From assembly GCA_024232835.1 (NCBI GenBank), contig JAAEPI010000342.1, forward strand, positions 1-46,797: 46,797 bases of DNA, in the 5' to 3' direction. This DNA comes from Cytophagales bacterium. Its GTDB lineage: Bacteria > Bacteroidota > Bacteroidia > Cytophagales > Cyclobacteriaceae. Each line of letters begins with the position of its first letter. Positions within the stretch are counted from its first letter, which is position 1. A model generated the notes under the pieces. The model was not told the DNA's origin. It did not search any database and worked only from the letters and a program-made list of their open reading frames with translations. A program made the position numbers and the translations under genes. Positions 31,495-40,441 of the stretch are shown here, piece by piece.

Positions 31495-32553
31495 TTAGTG
31501 TTTTTTATTTTTTTTGTAGTTCTTAATCATTTTTCCAAAATCTTTATCCTTTTTATGTCTTTCTGCAACTGTCGATTCAAAATGCTCTTTTTCACGTTCC
31601 ATTTTTAGAAAGTTAGCATAAAAACTTTCTTCAATTTCTCCTCTGTCAACTGCAGCTAAAACAGCACAGTCAATTTCTGAAGTATGTGTACAATCCTTGA
31701 ATTTACAGTCTTTAGATAGTTTAATTATTTCTTCAAATGTCATCCCCAACCCTTCTGTTGAATCCGTAATTCCAACTTCTCTCATTCCTGGATTGTCAAT
31801 TATAATTCCGCCATTCTCAAGAACTAACAATTCCCTATGGCTTGTAATATGTCTACCTTTGTTTGTACTTATGCTAATTGTATTAGTTTTCATTAATTGT
31901 TTACCTGAAAGATTGTTCAAAAGAGTTGATTTCCCTACTCCCGATGAGCCTAACAAGCAGTAGGTTTTTTCTTTTTTGATATTCTCTTTGAGTTTTTCAA
32001 GACCATTTAAGGTTTCATTACTTATTTTAATTACAGGTACTTGTTTTATTCGTTCTTGAACTTTAGAAACCAACTCAGTTAATTCAGTATTATCTATTAA
32101 ATCTATTTTGTTGAGAATGATAATCGGTACTACATTTGATGTATAGCAAATGGTCAGGTATCTTTCTATTCGATTAATATTAAAATCCCTGTCAACTGCT
32201 TGTACAATAAAAGCATAATCAATATTTGTTGCTATAATTTGTTTCTCGCCTTGTTTTCCAACTGCTTGTCTTTCAATAATAGTTTCTCTTGGAAAGACAG
32301 AATGAATAAGTACTTTATTGTCATCATATTCAGAAATCGCAACCCAATCACCAACGGCAGGAAAATCCGACCTATTATGAGCCGAAAATCTTAAATTTCC
32401 GATTATCTCTGCCTCATATTCTTTTTCGGTAGTTTTTACAAAGTATCTTTCTTTGTGTTCTGATATAACTCGTCCAACTTCTAATGAATCAAGCTTTTGC
32501 TCTTTTCGGTAGTTTTCAAAATCTATGTTATATCCTAAATCTTCAAGTGTCAT
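31495..32553 (-). CDS. RsgA-like ribosome small-subunit-dependent circularly permuted GTPase (cassette-borne, possibly a paralog)
   Basis: ILNKIDLID (G4) before GSSGVGKSTLLNNLSG (G1), IIDNPGMREVG (G3), C-terminal CKFKDCTHTSEIDCAV zinc motif. Confidence 0.9.
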   Translation of the reverse strand: MTLEDLGYNIDFENYRKEQKLDSLEVGRVISEHKERYFVKTTEKEYEAEIIGNLRFSAHNRSDFPAVGDWVAISEYDDNKVLIHSVFPRETIIERQAVGKQGEKQIIATNIDYAFIVQAVDRDFNINRIERYLTICYTSNVVPIIILNKIDLIDNTELTELVSKVQERIKQVPVIKISNETLNGLEKLKENIKKEKTYCLLGSSGVGKSTLLNNLSGKQLMKTNTISISTNKGRHITSHRELLVLENGGIIIDNPGMREVGITDSTEGLGMTFEEIIKLSKDCKFKDCTHTSEIDCAVLAAVDRGEIEESFYANFLKMEREKEHFESTVAERHKKDKDFGKMIKNYKKNKKH

Positions 32554-32579
32554 TTCTTTTGTCTTGTATTAAGCACAAC

Positions 32580-32640
32580 ACCTTAGATAAACGCACTATT
32601 GCGTTTATCCACCACTCAAATATAAACGAATGCACCGTTT
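32580..32640. repeat. Hairpin-rich boundary of the accessory array, two ATAAACG/CGTTTAT stem-loops
   Basis: GATAAACGCA-CTAT-TGCGTTTATC and ATAAACGaatgcacCGTTTAT next to CACAAC at 32574. Confidence 0.5.
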
Positions 32641-32805
32641 ATTGCGGCTGTATTCTTTATTCGCCAGATCCATACTATTGAAAGAACTCTCGTTATTCGT
32701 ATAAATAAGCCTTTAAAAACGTTCATATACGTTTAGTAATACGATTTACCTGGGAAACTTATTTAGCATCCTGTAGGCTCGGGTGCTTACCTAAAAACTC
32801 CATTG

Positions 32806-32814
32806 TACCTTTGC
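32806..32814 (+). promoter_or_regulatory. -7 box TACCTTTGC of leaderless promoter for the DUF2480 gene
   Basis: TAnnTTTG ends 4 nt before ATG 32818. Confidence 0.55.
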
Positions 32815-32817
32815 CTT

Positions 32818-33333
32818 ATGTCCGCCTCAGAACCCATCGTGAACCAAGTTGCAAAGAGCCCACTTATGTCTATTGATTTGGATGAGTACTTGCACAAAGG
32901 AGATTTGGTCGATTTTGATTTGAAGGATCGTCTTTTTCAAGGATTGATTCTGCGTGAGAAAGATTTTAGAGAGTTTATCAAATTCCATGATTGGGGTCAG
33001 TATGAAGGCAAGAATGTTCGACTATTTTGTTCAGCGGATGCGGTAATTCCTATTTGGGCTTATATGCTACTTATGACCAAGCTCACTGATGCCAATCTGG
33101 TCATAGAGGGGTCGGAGGACGATATGGAAAAGGGCTTGATTCTTCAGGCCATTAGTAAAATGATGGAGGAGGATTTTACTGAAGCCAAGGTGGTGATCAA
33201 AGGATGCGGACATTTCCGAAACAATGAGTTTGCCTACACCGAACTCACCAAAGCACTAATACCGCATGTGGCTAGTCTAATGTATGGGGAGCCATGTAGT
33301 ACCGTGCCGGTATACAAAAAACCTAAGGGGTGA
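32818..33333 (+). CDS. DUF2480-like family protein
   Basis: IDLDEYLHKGDLVDFDLKDRLFQGLILREKDFREFIKFHDWGQYEGKNVRLFCSADAVIPIWAYMLL. Confidence 0.8.
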   Translation: MSASEPIVNQVAKSPLMSIDLDEYLHKGDLVDFDLKDRLFQGLILREKDFREFIKFHDWGQYEGKNVRLFCSADAVIPIWAYMLLMTKLTDANLVIEGSEDDMEKGLILQAISKMMEEDFTEAKVVIKGCGHFRNNEFAYTELTKALIPHVASLMYGEPCSTVPVYKKPKG

Positions 33334-33540
33334 CTTCCTAACCTCACCTCATCCGAAAAAAATCACTCAAAGGTTCTTTTAAATCTAAAAGGTGCATTTA
33401 CTTATTGAATTTAATTGCTGTTTATTTTCCGATCATGTAAACTTTGTTGCCTTTCTTTAAGCATCGAAATAGTTTTGTGTTTCATTCAACAACCAACCTT
33501 CTTATGACTGTCACTTCAAAATCATCCTCCGATGGCCAGA

Positions 33541-33750
33541 TGTCCCTTGCTAGGGATTGAAGAAGAGATTGTTTTCTTCTTTGACTATAAAAATCAAGTA
33601 CTAAAGGACTGTTCTTTGCCATCCTTCATGAGAAGCAACCTCCAGCACATCATGCCCTTCTCATAGTCCTCCTGCATCGCGAAATGTCTGGATTCTACTT
33701 TCGGCACTGATACCTGCTCCCGTTAAAACTACTATTTTACCCATTTTCAT
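33541..33750 (-). pseudogene. Relic of SIR2-family NAD-dependent protein deacylase (CobB-like)
   Basis: Minus strand [46 protein letters not shown]... frameshift ...VLDFYSQRRKQSLLQS. Confidence 0.85.
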
Positions 33751-33808
33751 GACATATTCTCTCTCAAAACATTCTTTACAAGAATCCTATTTTTGTCATT
33801 CGCGACAC

Positions 33809-33817
33809 TAGTTTTGC
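33809..33817 (+). promoter_or_regulatory. -7 box TAGTTTTGC for the beta-barrel gene
   Basis: TAnnTTTG match 22 nt upstream of ATG 33839. Confidence 0.5.
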
Positions 33818-33838
33818 GGTAAACAAACAAATTACAAT

Positions 33839-34363
33839 ATGAAAAAATTATTATCAATGTCAATTTTGGGAGCTGCAATGATTTTTAGCTTCGATTCAAA
33901 TGCTCAAACAGAACAAGGTGGGTGGCTTGTTAGCGGTTCATCTAATCTTGGGTTTTCTTCGACAAAACATAAAGATGATGATGATGCATTGACCAGTTTT
34001 AACGTTAATGCAAAAGTTGGTAATTTCATTATGGAGAATCTTGCGCTCGGTCTTGATCTTGGCTATGTAAGTTTAAAACAGGGCGATGCTGAATTGAGTA
34101 CAACTGAGATTGGAGGTTTCGCTCGATACTACGTTGGTGGAACTTTTTTCTTGGGGGCAGGATACATTGCCACAAGTACTGGCGATGGTAGCGATAACGA
34201 TAATGTCACTGGAAGTTGGATTAATATTGAGGGAGGTTATCCTATATTTTTAGGCGATAATATTGCTATAGAACCAGCTCTTGAATACAATATTGGCGGA
34301 GGAGATGAAAATGAAGATGTATCAGGTTTTGGTCTTAACGTTGGATTCACGCTCTATTTTTAA
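33839..34363 (+). CDS. Outer membrane beta-barrel protein
   Basis: Signal peptide ending SNAQ; ENLALGLDLGYVSLK...YYVGGTFFLGAGY...FGLNVGFTLYF. Confidence 0.8.
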   Translation: MKKLLSMSILGAAMIFSFDSNAQTEQGGWLVSGSSNLGFSSTKHKDDDDALTSFNVNAKVGNFIMENLALGLDLGYVSLKQGDAELSTTEIGGFARYYVGGTFFLGAGYIATSTGDGSDNDNVTGSWINIEGGYPIFLGDNIAIEPALEYNIGGGDENEDVSGFGLNVGFTLYF

Positions 34364-34377
34364 GTATAGACTAAGTC

Positions 34378-34406
34378 AAAAAAACCTCCTTCGGGAGGTT
34401 TTTTTT
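34378..34406 (+). terminator. Intrinsic terminator
   Basis: AAAAAAACCTCC-TTCG-GGAGGTTTTTTTT. Confidence 0.9.
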
Positions 34407-34451
34407 TGAGCAAATTCTCAAGCCAATTTTATTTCTGCCATCTTTGAGCCT

Positions 34452-35747
34452 ATGAAAAATCTAATCAAATATCTACTTCTGCTTGCCATCATTCCTTCAT
34501 GCTCCACAAATGAAGGAGGAGTGAAATCACTCAATGATATAGCCATTGATTACGTAAGGCTTGGTCTCGAAATTGGCGAGTATGATCCTGCCTTTGTAGA
34601 TGCGTATTACGGACCAGATTCCTTGAAATTCTCAGGGACAAAATTAGATAGCCTTCCGAAGGAAGATTTCTTAAAGAGAGTGGCCGATCTCAAATCAGAA
34701 TTGACAAAAGTTTCTAGTAACTCCAATTCTACGGATGACGAAAAATTGAGATCCAATTGGATGTTTTCGCAGCTCACTGCATTTGATCGACGAATCAGAA
34801 TTGCAAGTGGAGACTTAGGCACCTTCGATGAGGAAGCGGAGGATTTGTTTGGTGTCAAAATCCCAAGCTATGATTCTACTCACTTCATTCGTTTGATTGC
34901 AGAATTGGATACCGTTCTGCCAGGAGAAGGGACTCTCGACGAACGGAAGGCTGCTCTTACTTCTAAGTTCACCATTCCAGAAGACCGAATCGATACGGTT
35001 TTCATGGTGGCGATAGAAGCAGCCAGGAAAATCACCCAAGAGAGATTTGATCTACCAGAAGGTGAGACCTTCACACTTGAGTATGTGCGAGATAAAACAT
35101 GGAGTGGCTACAACTGGTATCAAGGGAATTATAAGAGCTTAATTCAAATCAATCTTGATAGACCCATCCTTGTGGATCGTGTCATTGACCTAGCATGTCA
35201 TGAGGGTTACCCAGGTCATCATGTGTATAATATGATGCTGGAAAAAAATCTATATGCTGACAAAGGGTGGGTCGAAATTTCACTTTATCCATTATTCAGT
35301 CCTATGTCATTAATTGCTGAGGGGAGTGCGAACTATGGAATAGAGATGGCCTTCCCTGGGGAGTCCTACAACAAATTTGCTAAAGAGGTGCTGTTGCCAA
35401 TCGCGGGATTGGATACCACAGGAGCTGATGCATACTTTAAGTATATCAGTATCAAATCAAAGCTGAACTATGCCAGAAATGAAGCTGCTCGAGGTATAAT
35501 AAATGGCACAATGACAGAAGCAGAATACACACATTGGCTGGAGGACTTTGCGATGATCAACTCCTCTGTCCCGTTTATCAAGGCCTATCGTAGCTACATG
35601 GTAAACTACAATTATGGTAAGGATTTGGTTAAGAATTATGTTGAGAATCAAGTGGAATCACAATCTTCCTCAGATGATGATCGTTGGGAGGCATTTGATA
35701 AATTATTAAGTAATCCTGTGATGCCGAAGGAGTTGTTGGAGGAGTAG
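34452..35747 (+). CDS. DUF885 family lipoprotein (putative metallohydrolase)
   Basis: Lipobox IPSCST; HEGYPGHHVYNMM; SLIAEGSANYGIEMAFPG. Confidence 0.8.
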   Translation: MKNLIKYLLLLAIIPSCSTNEGGVKSLNDIAIDYVRLGLEIGEYDPAFVDAYYGPDSLKFSGTKLDSLPKEDFLKRVADLKSELTKVSSNSNSTDDEKLRSNWMFSQLTAFDRRIRIASGDLGTFDEEAEDLFGVKIPSYDSTHFIRLIAELDTVLPGEGTLDERKAALTSKFTIPEDRIDTVFMVAIEAARKITQERFDLPEGETFTLEYVRDKTWSGYNWYQGNYKSLIQINLDRPILVDRVIDLACHEGYPGHHVYNMMLEKNLYADKGWVEISLYPLFSPMSLIAEGSANYGIEMAFPGESYNKFAKEVLLPIAGLDTTGADAYFKYISIKSKLNYARNEAARGIINGTMTEAEYTHWLEDFAMINSSVPFIKAYRSYMVNYNYGKDLVKNYVENQVESQSSSDDDRWEAFDKLLSNPVMPKELLEE

Positions 35748-35834
35748 ATAACAATTTTGCACTGACTCTTTTCGAAAATTTTGTCTCAAAGGATGTACTA
35801 GTTCGTTCTGAATTTACTGGGCGCGAACTGGTTA

Positions 35835-37571
35835 TCACCCAATCGTATGCCGTTTCAGTGCCCTACTCAGGAATTTTACTTTTTCGTTAAAAGGAAAGCG
35901 TTTTAAATTTACTTTTACAACACCCTTTGTTAGCATGGTTTTCTTGGAATAATCAATAACCACGTTGACAATCACAGGTCCACCTTTTTTAGAGAGGTCA
36001 ATAGCGTCATCCAATTTCTGAGCTATGTCATTATCATTTTCTATGGTTACGTACCCCGCACCTGTGGCAATGGCTATCCCCTCAAAATCGATACTTCCAA
36101 GGACTGAGCAAGTCTTTTTGTTCAATGGGATTTTTTGAAATTGAGATATCTGTCCCAGCTCGCCATCATTGAAAACAAAATAGAGAATGGGTAACTGGTG
36201 ATCCACAGCCGTGGAGATTTCCATGCATGTCATTAAAAAGGCACCATCTCCTACGATAGCCGCAACCTGCTGATTTGGGTTTGCCAATTGGGTAGCTATT
36301 GCTGCTGGAGTGCAATATCCCATGCAGTTAAAATCGGTTGGTGAGATGAAATGGCGGGGTATATCAACAGGAAACAGCTCGGAAGCTAAGAATGTATGTT
36401 TTCCGTCATCAATAACTAATCGGGCATCTTCATCCAGTTTTTCTTTTAAAGCAGTGAAGAAATGACCAGGAGAAACAATATCATCCTTCTTTTCCTTCAT
36501 CCATTTTGCAAAGTACTTGGTGTTTTCCTTTTGCAATTTTCCCCCTATGTTTTCGATGGAACGATCTGTCGAAAATCCAATTTTCTCTAGCTCATCAATC
36601 AGAGCTGAAAGCACCGAAGTTGAATCTCCTTCAAGCGCAATGGTCGTCTTGAAGTTCTTGTCAAAAACGGCATGATTGATGTCGATGTGAACCAGATTTT
36701 TAGGTGGTTCCAGACCATACGAACCTGTAGCGATTTCTCCAAATCGAGTACCAACGGCAATCATCATATCGTGCTGTTTCAATGCCCATTGTCCGGAAGG
36801 TTTGGAAGACGCTCCAACACCCACACTCGTATAGAGTGGATGGCTATTTGGGAATGCACTTTTGCCTTGCAAGGTAGTAGCCACAGGTGCGACAATCATC
36901 TCTGCAAGTTTCACAGTTGATTCGGAAGCATCAACGGCACCCCAGCCAACGAATAGCATGGGTGCTTTTGATTTGCAAATAAGCTCTGCAATTTTTTTAA
37001 TTTTTTCAGAATCAACGCTTCTCTCTTTTTGAGGTGTCGAATAATCCTGAAGTGAGCTGATATTTCCTGAAAAGAGCTGAAGGTTGATAGGCAGTTCAAT
37101 AAAAACTGGCCCTGGCTCTCCTGATGTAGCAATATCGAAGGCCTTATAAATAGTCGGAATTATATCTATTCGTTTTTCGATGTGGAATTGTGCCTTTGTG
37201 ATTGGTTTGGCCAATGCCATCTGGTCAAACTGGTGCAATTGATAACTCTTGCCTGATTCGGTATGTGTTCCCCCAGCGATTATAAGCATTGGAATACCGT
37301 CAAGGAAAGCCTCACCAATTCCACTCATGGCATGTGTCAATCCTGCTGCTGGTACGATTACCACTGTTCCAATCGAATCAGAAGTTCGTGATGTTGCATC
37401 TGCCATAAATGACGCGCCTGCTTCATGTGTAACTAGCACAGGAGTGATTTTTTTGGAAATGTCTAACGCATCGTACAACTCAGTCGTGTGCGTTCCGGGT
37501 ATACCAAATGTGCGTTTAACACCAATCTGCTCCAAAGCATGTACTGCGAGCTCAGCACCATTCATTTTCAT
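35835..37571 (-). CDS. Thiamine pyrophosphate-dependent enzyme (acetolactate synthase-like large subunit)
   Basis: GAELAVHALEQIGVKRTFGIPGTHTTELYDAL; THEAGASFMADATSR; AIVGDGAFLMTCMEISTAVDHQLPILYFVFND. Confidence 0.9.
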   Translation of the reverse strand: MKMNGAELAVHALEQIGVKRTFGIPGTHTTELYDALDISKKITPVLVTHEAGASFMADATSRTSDSIGTVVIVPAAGLTHAMSGIGEAFLDGIPMLIIAGGTHTESGKSYQLHQFDQMALAKPITKAQFHIEKRIDIIPTIYKAFDIATSGEPGPVFIELPINLQLFSGNISSLQDYSTPQKERSVDSEKIKKIAELICKSKAPMLFVGWGAVDASESTVKLAEMIVAPVATTLQGKSAFPNSHPLYTSVGVGASSKPSGQWALKQHDMMIAVGTRFGEIATGSYGLEPPKNLVHIDINHAVFDKNFKTTIALEGDSTSVLSALIDELEKIGFSTDRSIENIGGKLQKENTKYFAKWMKEKKDDIVSPGHFFTALKEKLDEDARLVIDDGKHTFLASELFPVDIPRHFISPTDFNCMGYCTPAAIATQLANPNQQVAAIVGDGAFLMTCMEISTAVDHQLPILYFVFNDGELGQISQFQKIPLNKKTCSVLGSIDFEGIAIATGAGYVTIENDNDIAQKLDDAIDLSKKGGPVIVNVVIDYSKKTMLTKGVVKVNLKRFPFNEKVKFLSRALKRHTIG

Positions 37572-37581
37572 AATTCTACAA

Positions 37582-39207
37582 TTAGTTGACCAATTTTTTA
37601 TTAGCTATAGCATAGGCAGCAATCCGGCCAGTGAGTATGCATCCCCCAAGAAAAGTACCTTCAAGGGTTCCCTTGCCATGCATACCCCCACCTCCAAATC
37701 CTGCAACTTCACCAACAGCATAAAGGCCATCGATAGGTTTACCTTGATTGGAAAGCACCTTGCAATCAAGGTCAGTCTGAATCCCACCGAGTGTTTTTCT
37801 TGCAATAATGCTTTCTCTAATGGCAATCAAAGGCATGGCCTTTTTGCCGAAAATTTTTTGGAAGTTACATGTTCTGACTTTATCACCTTTATATGTTCGT
37901 GCATGAGTGATTTTCTTTAGCTGTTCATCATCAGTACCATCAGGACCTTTGTCCACTTCATTATCATAGTTGGTAATTGCTTCTTTCAATTTAGCAACAT
38001 CTACATCATCACTTTCTGTCAGTTCGTTCATCTTCCCTGCTAGCTCTTCAATGGAATTTGCAACCACGAAATCCTCACAATTATTTAGCATGTCTTTGAC
38101 TAACTTTTTGTTTCCAAATAGAATGGATGCAATAAATCGGATGTAACTTTTATCTTTAATAGCTGTGTTAAATTCACATCCAGATATGGCGAATTCCTTA
38201 TTTGCAATTTTCAAATTCAGTACCTGCCAACTGTATTTTTTCTTTTGTTTACAGATTTGCTCAACCAAAAATCGCGTATCGTATCCCGTGATTAGCGGCC
38301 TAGGACCTATCCGCTCACCTACATAATTCAACCATAAGGCCGACTTGGGTGGAACGAGGCTTAGACCATGATTTGGTCGTTGAGGGCGGGGATGACGAAC
38401 ACCTGCCGCATACGGCCACATCCAATCAAGATGTGTGACTTTTCCATTTCTTTTCTCTACTTCATCATGCAGTATACCATCGCCAAATTGATGCGCCCCA
38501 TTGAGAATTTCCTTGGGTGGTTCACCCCAGGGTTTGTACCAATTATCTTTTACTTTTTTAATGCTCCCGCCTATTCCTCCGGTGGCAACCACTGTTGTTT
38601 CAGCATGTATTTCGAATGCCTCGCCACTACTTTCTATGATTCCTTTGGCTCCTGAAATACGATTTTTATCAGTGAGCAATTCTTCCACCTTGTAGCCAAA
38701 ATTTAACTTTAGATTTTCGTTGGATTTTGGATGATCAATTAAATGCTTGATTAGTACTTTCATTAGTTCGTATCCCGTACCCCAGACCATGTGAAAACGT
38801 GGATAAGTGTTGCCTCGTTTTTCCATGCCACGCTCAACCCAATGTACCACAGGAAAAAATTTTATACCCAGAGGCTCAAGCCAATCATGCACTTGTGAAG
38901 TGCAGTTGTAAACATAGTGTTTTGCCCAAGCTTTAGGCCACTCATCCTCTTCACCAAACTCTGCGACAGACATCCAATCTTTCAGTGCGAGTTCAGGGCT
39001 GTCTTCAAAACCGCCTTTTCGTTGCGTTGGGGTATCCACAAAAAACATCCCACCGAAAGACTCTTTTGCAAGTCCTCCGAAATTCTCTTCAATATCTCTA
39101 TCAACAATCCAGACTTTCGTATTGTGATTCAGCAATTCAATGGCCGTTGTAATGCCTGCGATCCCTCCGCCAATAATAAGCACATCAGTTATTTCGGATG
39201 AAGTCAT
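37582..39207 (-). CDS. FAD-binding dehydrogenase (fumarate reductase/3-ketosteroid dehydrogenase-like flavoprotein)
   Basis: DVLIIGGGIAGITTAIELLNHNTKVWIVDRD; FGGGGMHGKGTLEGTFLGGCILTGRIAA. Confidence 0.9.
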   Translation of the reverse strand: MTSSEITDVLIIGGGIAGITTAIELLNHNTKVWIVDRDIEENFGGLAKESFGGMFFVDTPTQRKGGFEDSPELALKDWMSVAEFGEEDEWPKAWAKHYVYNCTSQVHDWLEPLGIKFFPVVHWVERGMEKRGNTYPRFHMVWGTGYELMKVLIKHLIDHPKSNENLKLNFGYKVEELLTDKNRISGAKGIIESSGEAFEIHAETTVVATGGIGGSIKKVKDNWYKPWGEPPKEILNGAHQFGDGILHDEVEKRNGKVTHLDWMWPYAAGVRHPRPQRPNHGLSLVPPKSALWLNYVGERIGPRPLITGYDTRFLVEQICKQKKKYSWQVLNLKIANKEFAISGCEFNTAIKDKSYIRFIASILFGNKKLVKDMLNNCEDFVVANSIEELAGKMNELTESDDVDVAKLKEAITNYDNEVDKGPDGTDDEQLKKITHARTYKGDKVRTCNFQKIFGKKAMPLIAIRESIIARKTLGGIQTDLDCKVLSNQGKPIDGLYAVGEVAGFGGGGMHGKGTLEGTFLGGCILTGRIAAYAIANKKLVN

Positions 39208-39282
39208 ATTGATTGAATAATCGAATTTACCTTATAGATTTAAGTTGGAATCAACAAACGGTACGAACCAATAAAAATAAGC

Positions 39283-40434
39283 ATGTCGAAGGTATCAAAT
39301 TGTATCTCCATTGAAGAATTGCGAAAACTAGCCATAAAAAAAGTGCCTTCGGTCATATTTGACTATATCGATGGCGGATCGGAGGATGAATTAACATTGG
39401 GATGGAATGAGGATTCTTTTAGCAAGTATGAGTTCGTGCCGAATACCTTAGTGGACGTTAGTGAGATTGATCTTTCAACTAGTTTTCAAGGAGTGGGGAT
39501 TGATATTCCGATTATTAGCGCACCCACTGGTATGTCACGAATGTTTCACCACGAAGGAGAAAGAGCAGTGGTTCGAGCGACCCATAGTATGGGGACGGCC
39601 TATTGTCTTTCAACTGTTTCAACCTGTTCAATAGAGGAGGTAGCTGAGGAGTCTAACGGCTCGAAGTTTTTTCAAATTTATGCGTGGCAAGATCAGCGCA
39701 TGGTAGGCGATTTTATTGAAAGGTGTAAGGAGTCAGGATTTGATGGATTAATGTTGGCCGTAGATATGCCCGAACTAGGAAAGCGAGAAAAAGACTTGAG
39801 GAACGGGCATGGGAGGCCAAAGGAATTGAAGAAAAATATGGCTTTAGCTGCCTTGAGAAGGCCGGGTTGGTTGTATCATTTCGTAACTAAACCCACATGG
39901 GTGATGGCCAACATGGTGGAACATTTGCCACATGGTGCCCAGACGGCAAAAGTCATTTCGGAAGTAAATGGGCAATTTTCAGCATCTGTAACATGGGAGG
40001 ATGCCGCTGCAATGATGAAATCATGGGGCGGAAAGTTCATGTTGAAAGGAATACAAGGTGTCGAGGATGCAATGAAAGCAGCTGAAATGGGAGCATCAGG
40101 AATTGTATTGTCAAATCACGGAGGAAGGCAACTGGATGGAGCACCTGCGGCAATGGATATTCTACCAGATGTTGTAGCTGCCGTTGGGGGCAGATTAGAA
40201 ATTATAATTGATGGAGGAATTAGACGCGGATCTGATGTGATAAAGGCATTGGCATTAGGAGCCAAGGGTTGTCTTATAGGTCGACCGTATTTGTATGGAC
40301 TGGCTGCTGGTGGAGAACTCGGAGTATTGAAAGCATATGAAATACTCAAAGATGAAATGATTCGAGTGATGAAGCTTATTGGATGTACGTCAATAAAGGA
40401 TTTGGATGAGAGTTTTGTGAGAAGGAGAGGTTAG
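39283..40434 (+). CDS. FMN-dependent alpha-hydroxy-acid oxidase/dehydrogenase (lactate oxidase/LldD family)
   Basis: VIFDYIDGGSEDELTLGWNEDSF; ISAPTGMSRMFHHEGE; IVLSNHGGRQLDGAPA; DGGIRRGSDVIKALALGAKGCLIGRPYLYGL. Confidence 0.93.
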   Translation: MSKVSNCISIEELRKLAIKKVPSVIFDYIDGGSEDELTLGWNEDSFSKYEFVPNTLVDVSEIDLSTSFQGVGIDIPIISAPTGMSRMFHHEGERAVVRATHSMGTAYCLSTVSTCSIEEVAEESNGSKFFQIYAWQDQRMVGDFIERCKESGFDGLMLAVDMPELGKREKDLRNGHGRPKELKKNMALAALRRPGWLYHFVTKPTWVMANMVEHLPHGAQTAKVISEVNGQFSASVTWEDAAAMMKSWGGKFMLKGIQGVEDAMKAAEMGASGIVLSNHGGRQLDGAPAAMDILPDVVAAVGGRLEIIIDGGIRRGSDVIKALALGAKGCLIGRPYLYGLAAGGELGVLKAYEILKDEMIRVMKLIGCTSIKDLDESFVRRRG

Positions 40435-40441
40435 TGATTGG

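Noticed and set aside
27310-32579. CRISPR or phage-defence island interpretation of the repeats
   Set aside because: Repeats are 61-301 bp, separated by whole genes, with no short direct repeats/spacers and no cas-like or nuclease/helicase genes
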